Positions 6,001-7,719 of a DNA stretch of 7,719 bases are shown piece by piece. Numbering within the stretch: position 1 is the stretch's first letter; each line of letters begins with the position of its first letter. Origin of the DNA: an uncultured Lachnospiraceae bacterium (GTDB lineage: Bacteria > Bacillota > Clostridia > Lachnospirales > Lachnospiraceae); assembly GCA_902782965.1 (NCBI GenBank), contig CACZPG010000293.1, positions 1 through 7,719 on the forward strand. The letters are read 5' to 3'. A program made the translations under genes and the position numbers. The notes under the pieces are model-generated. The model saw only the letters and a list, made by a program, of their open reading frames with translations, had not been told where the DNA came from and did no database searches.

Positions 6001-7719
6001 ATATGAACCACCATCTCTATTATTATAATCATTGTAATGAGAATCACTCTTGTCCCATACAATACATCCATATTCATCACTCTGGCTATCTGCATCATCC
6101 ACATCACCATTTGACCAGGTTACGGATTTCGGGAAATGTGGCAATTCAGGCTCAGTACCACTTGGAGTGGTGATACCAGTCTCGTCATAAACTACATTTG
6201 TAACAGTAGCCGGATTGACCTTTAATGTAAAATGGGACGGAACCTGAACTGAACCATTATCCGTTTGAAAAACATAAGCTGTAACTCCATAAACAGTGAA
6301 AGATCCTCCCGCTCTGTCCATATAATGATTCACATTATCCGTATCCCATTCCATATTGAGCTGGGTATACTGGAAACCATCAGGGAATGTAATAAAACCC
6401 TTTGGGAGAGTTGGTTTAGTTCCTGAATCGGTTGTAACTGTTGATGAATAAGGAGAACAGGTTATATCTGATACCGGTATTGCATTTACATGAACCGTCT
6501 GAACTACACTGTTTCCAAATGCATCTCCGGTTATTTCAAATTCATTACTCTCGAAATAGGTCTTTAAATTATTAGAATCATATTCGTCCCAGTTAACAGC
6601 TATAGGTATAGTATTTCCATTACTGAGAATAGCATTTACAGTAGAGGGTAATGAAGGAACTCCTCTGCTCTCTACAGTAATCGTCTTAGGTTTTTCAATG
6701 CTGTCTATAGTTGTTCCTTCCGGAAGCACACAAATATCTATAGAACTACTAAAATCATCAGTTCCGTTAGAAACAGAAACTGTAATAGTAGCTACTCCTG
6801 AAGCTACAGCAGTCACCTCACCGGTATCCGATACTTTAGCTATGGATTCATCAGAAGAAGACCAGGTAACACCTTTGTTTACCTTGGCGGAATAGTTTCC
6901 ATCCAAATTTGTGCTTACTACCGCACTAAGTTTACCGCCAGCACCAACAGGATAAATCTGCGTACCAGACAGATTAATTCCTGTTATTAGAGATTTGGCA
7001 ATTTCAACTATCTGTATATAAGATCCATCATAATTAAATGATGCATTTTGATCACCTGCTCCAATTGAATGAGTAAATTCTCCGGCAGCATAATTTACAT
7101 ATCTTTCTTTAGTATTTGTAAATAAGCCTATACCAAACCCGGTAATTTTGGGATTTATCATAAGCTGATAATGGCCATAGCCACTCTTTCCATTAACATA
7201 CAAATTTTTCTCTCCATACCACTGGTTAATTACATCTACCAAACTGTAACCAGGAGAATAATTAGCTGCCAAATTTTCCAACCAAATAGAAGTTCCATTA
7301 ATTTGGGGCATGTTATATGAATGCTCATTCTTTGTATTAGGTCGGACATGACCACTAAATACACTGTATTCTGCAGCTCTTATAATAGCAAGTTTTTCAA
7401 GTCCCAATGACCACTTAATAGGAACATAATCCGATGACGATAAATGAGTAGTCAACTGGGTTCCATTCCCATCATTAGGATAAGCATATCGATTATCACA
7501 AGCTTCTTTTCTTATTTCATTTATCCGATTTACCGCCGCCTCTATATCCTGCGCTCTAAGTGTTCCTGTAACCTCAATGAAAATATTACCGGTTCTTGGA
7601 TTATCTCTATCTGTTGATAGAATATTACTTTCCTCAGTAACCGTTTCAGCTTCAACCTTATTAACCCCCACTGGTACATTTACCATGGATAGTACCATTG
7701 CCCCCGCCAGTACTATTGC
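3070..7719 (-). CDS. Secreted surface protein: CAP domain, about 11 Ig-like domains, Pro-rich linker, BspA-type LRR (5' end outside window)
   Basis: The reading frame stays open to the right edge, so the start codon lies beyond the window; 1549 residues are visible. Residue numbers count from the in-frame Met at 7698. That Met is unlikely to be the start, because seven hydrophobic codons (AIVLAGA) precede it and extend a signal peptide. In order, the protein has a signal-peptide end with likely cleavage after V-E-A (15-17), a CAP/SCP domain (about 52-208), a group 2 Ig-like domain (240-327), six group 4-like Ig domains (331-872), four group 3-like Ig domains (873-1216), an unrecognised segment (1217-1331), a Pro/Thr/Ala linker (1332-1400), and BspA-type LRRs with a Lys-rich tail (1403-1542). 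There is no sortase motif and no C-terminal membrane helix, so wall retention is probably non-covalent or the protein is released. It probably acts outside the cell in adhesion or wall or host-ligand binding. The domain calls are strong; the function is inferred. The TAA stop at 3072-3070 is followed closely by hemZ. Confidence 0.93.
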   Translation of the reverse strand, partial: AIVLAGAMVLSMVNVPVGVNKVEAETVTEESNILSTDRDNPRTGNIFIEVTGTLRAQDIEAAVNRINEIRKEACDNRYAYPNDGNGTQLTTHLSSSDYVPIKWSLGLEKLAIIRAAEYSVFSGHVRPNTKNEHSYNMPQINGTSIWLENLAANYSPGYSLVDVINQWYGEKNLYVNGKSGYGHYQLMINPKITGFGIGLFTNTKERYVNYAAGEFTHSIGAGDQNASFNYDGSYIQIVEIAKSLITGINLSGTQIYPVGAGGKLSAVVSTNLDGNYSAKVNKGVTWSSSDESIAKVSDTGEVTAVASGVATITVSVSNGTDDFSSSIDICVLPEGTTIDSIEKPKTITVESRGVPSLPSTVNAILSNGNTIPIAVNWDEYDSNNLKTYFESNEFEITGDAFGNSVVQTVHVNAIPVSDITCSPYSSTVTTDSGTKPTLPKGFITFPDGFQYTQLNMEWDTDNVNHYMDRAGGSFTVYGVTAYVFQTDNGSVQVPSHFTLKVNPATVTNVVYDETGITTPSGTEPELPHFPKSVTWSNGDVDDADSQSDEYGCIVWDKSDSHYNDYNNRDGGSYKVYGYYYDNINYTYYSTKTSVTVYVTPATVSSFEYDDSPVKVKNGDNPIDSLPETAHVTWSNGDEDDLEINWDSISEDIYKHTLDVSYTFDATGSVNCGKDSKGNDVIKDVKVKCEILAPELEEVPSFSEIEVVEDSDISAKLPKSTSLVWKNGKTTYSQQIEWDAVDEELLETPGTEFTVTGSIKNRPNLGKILSVKVKVIPKSLVSLDWYDVDNETISEEQTAKGTVFYDCYDWSKLSGKLIATYDNGKTDIIDIKSTQITVTGYNEASTASSQSVTLSYTYNNGTSSVTKSVTMALTLYLPKSIEVTVPTKTTYVKGQSLDYTGFSVKVIYDDETIKYYAYGEGNYTVGNFDPNTLGNQNIVVSLNGLKDSFNVYVLPVMASSMEVEGIPYQKIDTDFNLGDATVKITYNNETTATFSLEDLMKEGYITSSGLDTSSLGSQYVVFEYNDPDIDEDSSIYDSLYYTVVDKLVDSIEVSETPNNDTVIEGLDVDPSGGKITVYYDNNTSEEIDITSEMLSGYDVNKLGNQEVTVTYAGKTDTFDIDVVAKSMEKVEVVGPKKTKYLVGENLDLTGAGINITYNNGTTGFIQAEIGYFDNGLEVNFYDTRWRHVSPNNLKSGDYYVEICFDYDDDEYYFYEDEEYNISVASPVSGSTAAISSEDAYKLEACEDAEDIVDALIGSTISVPCDNGTSLKVELTQDMIGVPYEITSAAQADLNEDELQMLEMAEAENSTLLKTVITIGTDTTGNPITANIYVMIEKDSPVNPTPTPGHQTSTPTPDAKKPVNPVNPSEQGNPAVPTQAPAPADPSAAPTQNPSAEAAPSAPVALPHKGDILKVGDANYMVTGGSTVQYRGPVDKKVKSIEIPSSITIETQTYAVTEIGESAFEGCKKLTSVVIPESIKKIGARAFYGCKKLKSVTIKTTRLTKKRIGSKAFSGIKKNATFKCPAKKLKNYKKWIKKAGANKKAKYKKLK
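3073..3492 (-). other. BspA-type leucine-rich repeats with lysine-rich C-terminus
   Basis: Residues 1403-1542 show the BspA/LRR_5 pattern, including VTEIGESAFEGCKKLTSVVI (1447-1466), then IKKIGARAFYGCKKLKSVTI (1470-1489), then RIGSKAFSGI (1498-1507). The AF pairs are spaced 23-26 residues apart. The last 35 residues (1508-1542) contain 16 lysines and no acidic residue, ending KKAKYKKLK. Similar tails follow BspA LRRs in other Lachnospiraceae proteins. Binding to anionic wall polymers is a plausible role but is inferred. Confidence 0.88.
3499..3705 (-). other. Pro/Thr/Ala-rich linker
   Basis: Residues 1332-1400 are low-complexity, with NPTPTPG, TSTPTPD, PVNPVNP and long Pro/Ala/Ser stretches. 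This is typical of an extended wall-spanning or interdomain linker in Gram-positive surface proteins. It separates the Ig stalk from the C-terminal LRR module. Confidence 0.9.
3706..4050 (-). other. Unrecognised segment between Ig array and linker
   Basis: Residues 1217-1331 do not match an Ig or LRR pattern that I recognise. They contain an acidic helix-like stretch (DLNEDELQMLEMAEAE, 1284-1299), two cysteines (C1237 and C1256) and beta-like ends (KTVITIGTD, NIYVMIEKD). The preceding unit ends in an acidic, aromatic strip (DYDDDEYYFYEDEEY, 1197-1211). The segment could be a degenerate Ig-like unit or a separate small domain. Confidence 0.5.
4051..6981 (-). other. Array of about eleven bacterial Ig-like domains
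   Basis: Residues 240-1216 form a stalk of beta-rich units of about 80-100 residues. The first (240-327) is a clear group 2 Ig-like domain, with VTWSSSDESIAKVSDTGEVT (277-296) and then GVATITVSV (301-309). Approximate later units are 331-409, 410-499, 500-598, 598-690, 691-771 and 772-872, of the W-D/T-W-x-N-G type. Units 873-950, 951-1040, 1041-1120 and 1121-1216 are of the group 3 type, with K-x-x-Y-x-x-G-x-x-L-D-x-T-G and then x-Y-N-N-G-T or x-L-G-N-Q-x-V. Boundaries are by eye, and the exact count may differ by one. Such stalks usually project a functional head away from the wall. Confidence 0.8.
5905..6471 (-). repeat. Recently related pair of Ig-like units inside the surface protein
   Basis: Residues 410-499 and 500-598 are more alike than other neighbouring units. 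They share T-x-SGT-x-P-x-LP, then a W-D strand, then DRAGGSFTVYG (461-471) against NRDGGSYKVYG (560-570), and both end in V-x-PATV (494-499 and 591-596). The second copy is strongly tyrosine-rich (YYYDNINYTYY at 571-581). The following unit repeats VTWSNGDxDD (624-633) of the second copy (526-535). This suggests growth of the stalk by unit duplication. Confidence 0.7.
7075..7545 (-). other. CAP/SCP (PR-1-like) domain with intact tetrad
   Basis: Residues about 52-208 carry the CAP pattern. A helix with VNRINEIRKEA (56-66) leads to KWSLGLEKLAIIRAAE (95-110), then SGHVRP with His117, LENLA with Glu141, QWYGEK with Glu163 and YGHYQLMINP with His176, followed by ITGFGIG (185-191). His117, Glu141, Glu163 and His176 match the CAP metal-binding tetrad. 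Bacterial YkwD-type CAP domains are common in secreted Firmicutes proteins, but their activity is mostly unknown. Here the domain sits at the mature N-terminus, far from the LRR end. Confidence 0.9.
7648..7719 (-). other. End of signal peptide of the surface protein
   Basis: The visible N-terminus reads AIVLAGAMVLSMVNVPVG and then VNKVEA before an acidic mature start (ETVTEE). This is a hydrophobic core followed by a V-x-A type cleavage site after Ala17. The charged n-region and initiator Met lie outside the window. It supports Sec-dependent export. Confidence 0.75.

Noticed and set aside
5324..6110. Several open frames on both strands within the Ig-like region
   Set aside because: They are Ser/Thr-rich or low-complexity shadows of the large minus-strand gene. 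That gene is open throughout and shows clear domain patterns.
7696..7698. ATG at 7698 as the true start of the surface protein
   Set aside because: The frame continues to the window edge with hydrophobic codons (AIVLAGA) that belong to a signal peptide, and a start here would leave it without a charged n-region.

Overview
The window looks like the chromosome of an anaerobic Gram-positive member of the Clostridia, most likely a Lachnospiraceae gut or rumen commensal of the Butyrivibrio, Roseburia or Coprococcus kind. The evidence is a moderate-to-low GC content, strong Shine-Dalgarno sites, a clostridial rubredoxin, a HemZ-type radical SAM protein, and a giant secreted protein combining CAP, bacterial Ig-like and BspA-type leucine-rich repeat modules. 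The family-level placement is an inference from protein style; no rRNA or marker gene is present.

All four real genes lie on the minus strand, so the transcription order runs from right to left. (1) 7719-3070: the 5'-truncated gene of a secreted surface protein (1549 residues visible). It has a signal-peptide end, a CAP/SCP domain with an intact His-Glu-Glu-His tetrad, about eleven Ig-like domains, an unrecognised segment, a Pro/Thr/Ala-rich linker, and BspA-type leucine-rich repeats with a very lysine-rich C-terminus. (2) 3035-1542: a HemZ-family radical SAM protein that starts 34 nt after the surface-protein stop codon, with no visible terminator between them. (3) 1541-1331: an AT-rich intergenic region with imperfect tandem repeats of about 29 bp, a perfect 10-bp inverted repeat and two candidate promoters. 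(4) 1330-1172: a 52-residue rubredoxin, too short for most ORF cut-offs, followed by a clear intrinsic terminator. (5) 1072-92: a GMP synthetase made only of the ATP-pyrophosphatase and dimerisation part, with no glutaminase domain. (6) 91-1: two hairpins after guaA, the outer one a likely terminator.

The genes do not form one pathway. Rubredoxin carries electrons at low potential, HemZ-type proteins belong to the anaerobic porphyrin or radical SAM family, and GuaA makes GMP. The large protein acts at the cell surface. The most notable points are the split-type GMP synthetase without an adjacent glutaminase, the architecture of the surface protein, and the repeat-bearing control region before rubredoxin. 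I see no CRISPR array, mobile element, tRNA, rRNA or recognisable defence system.
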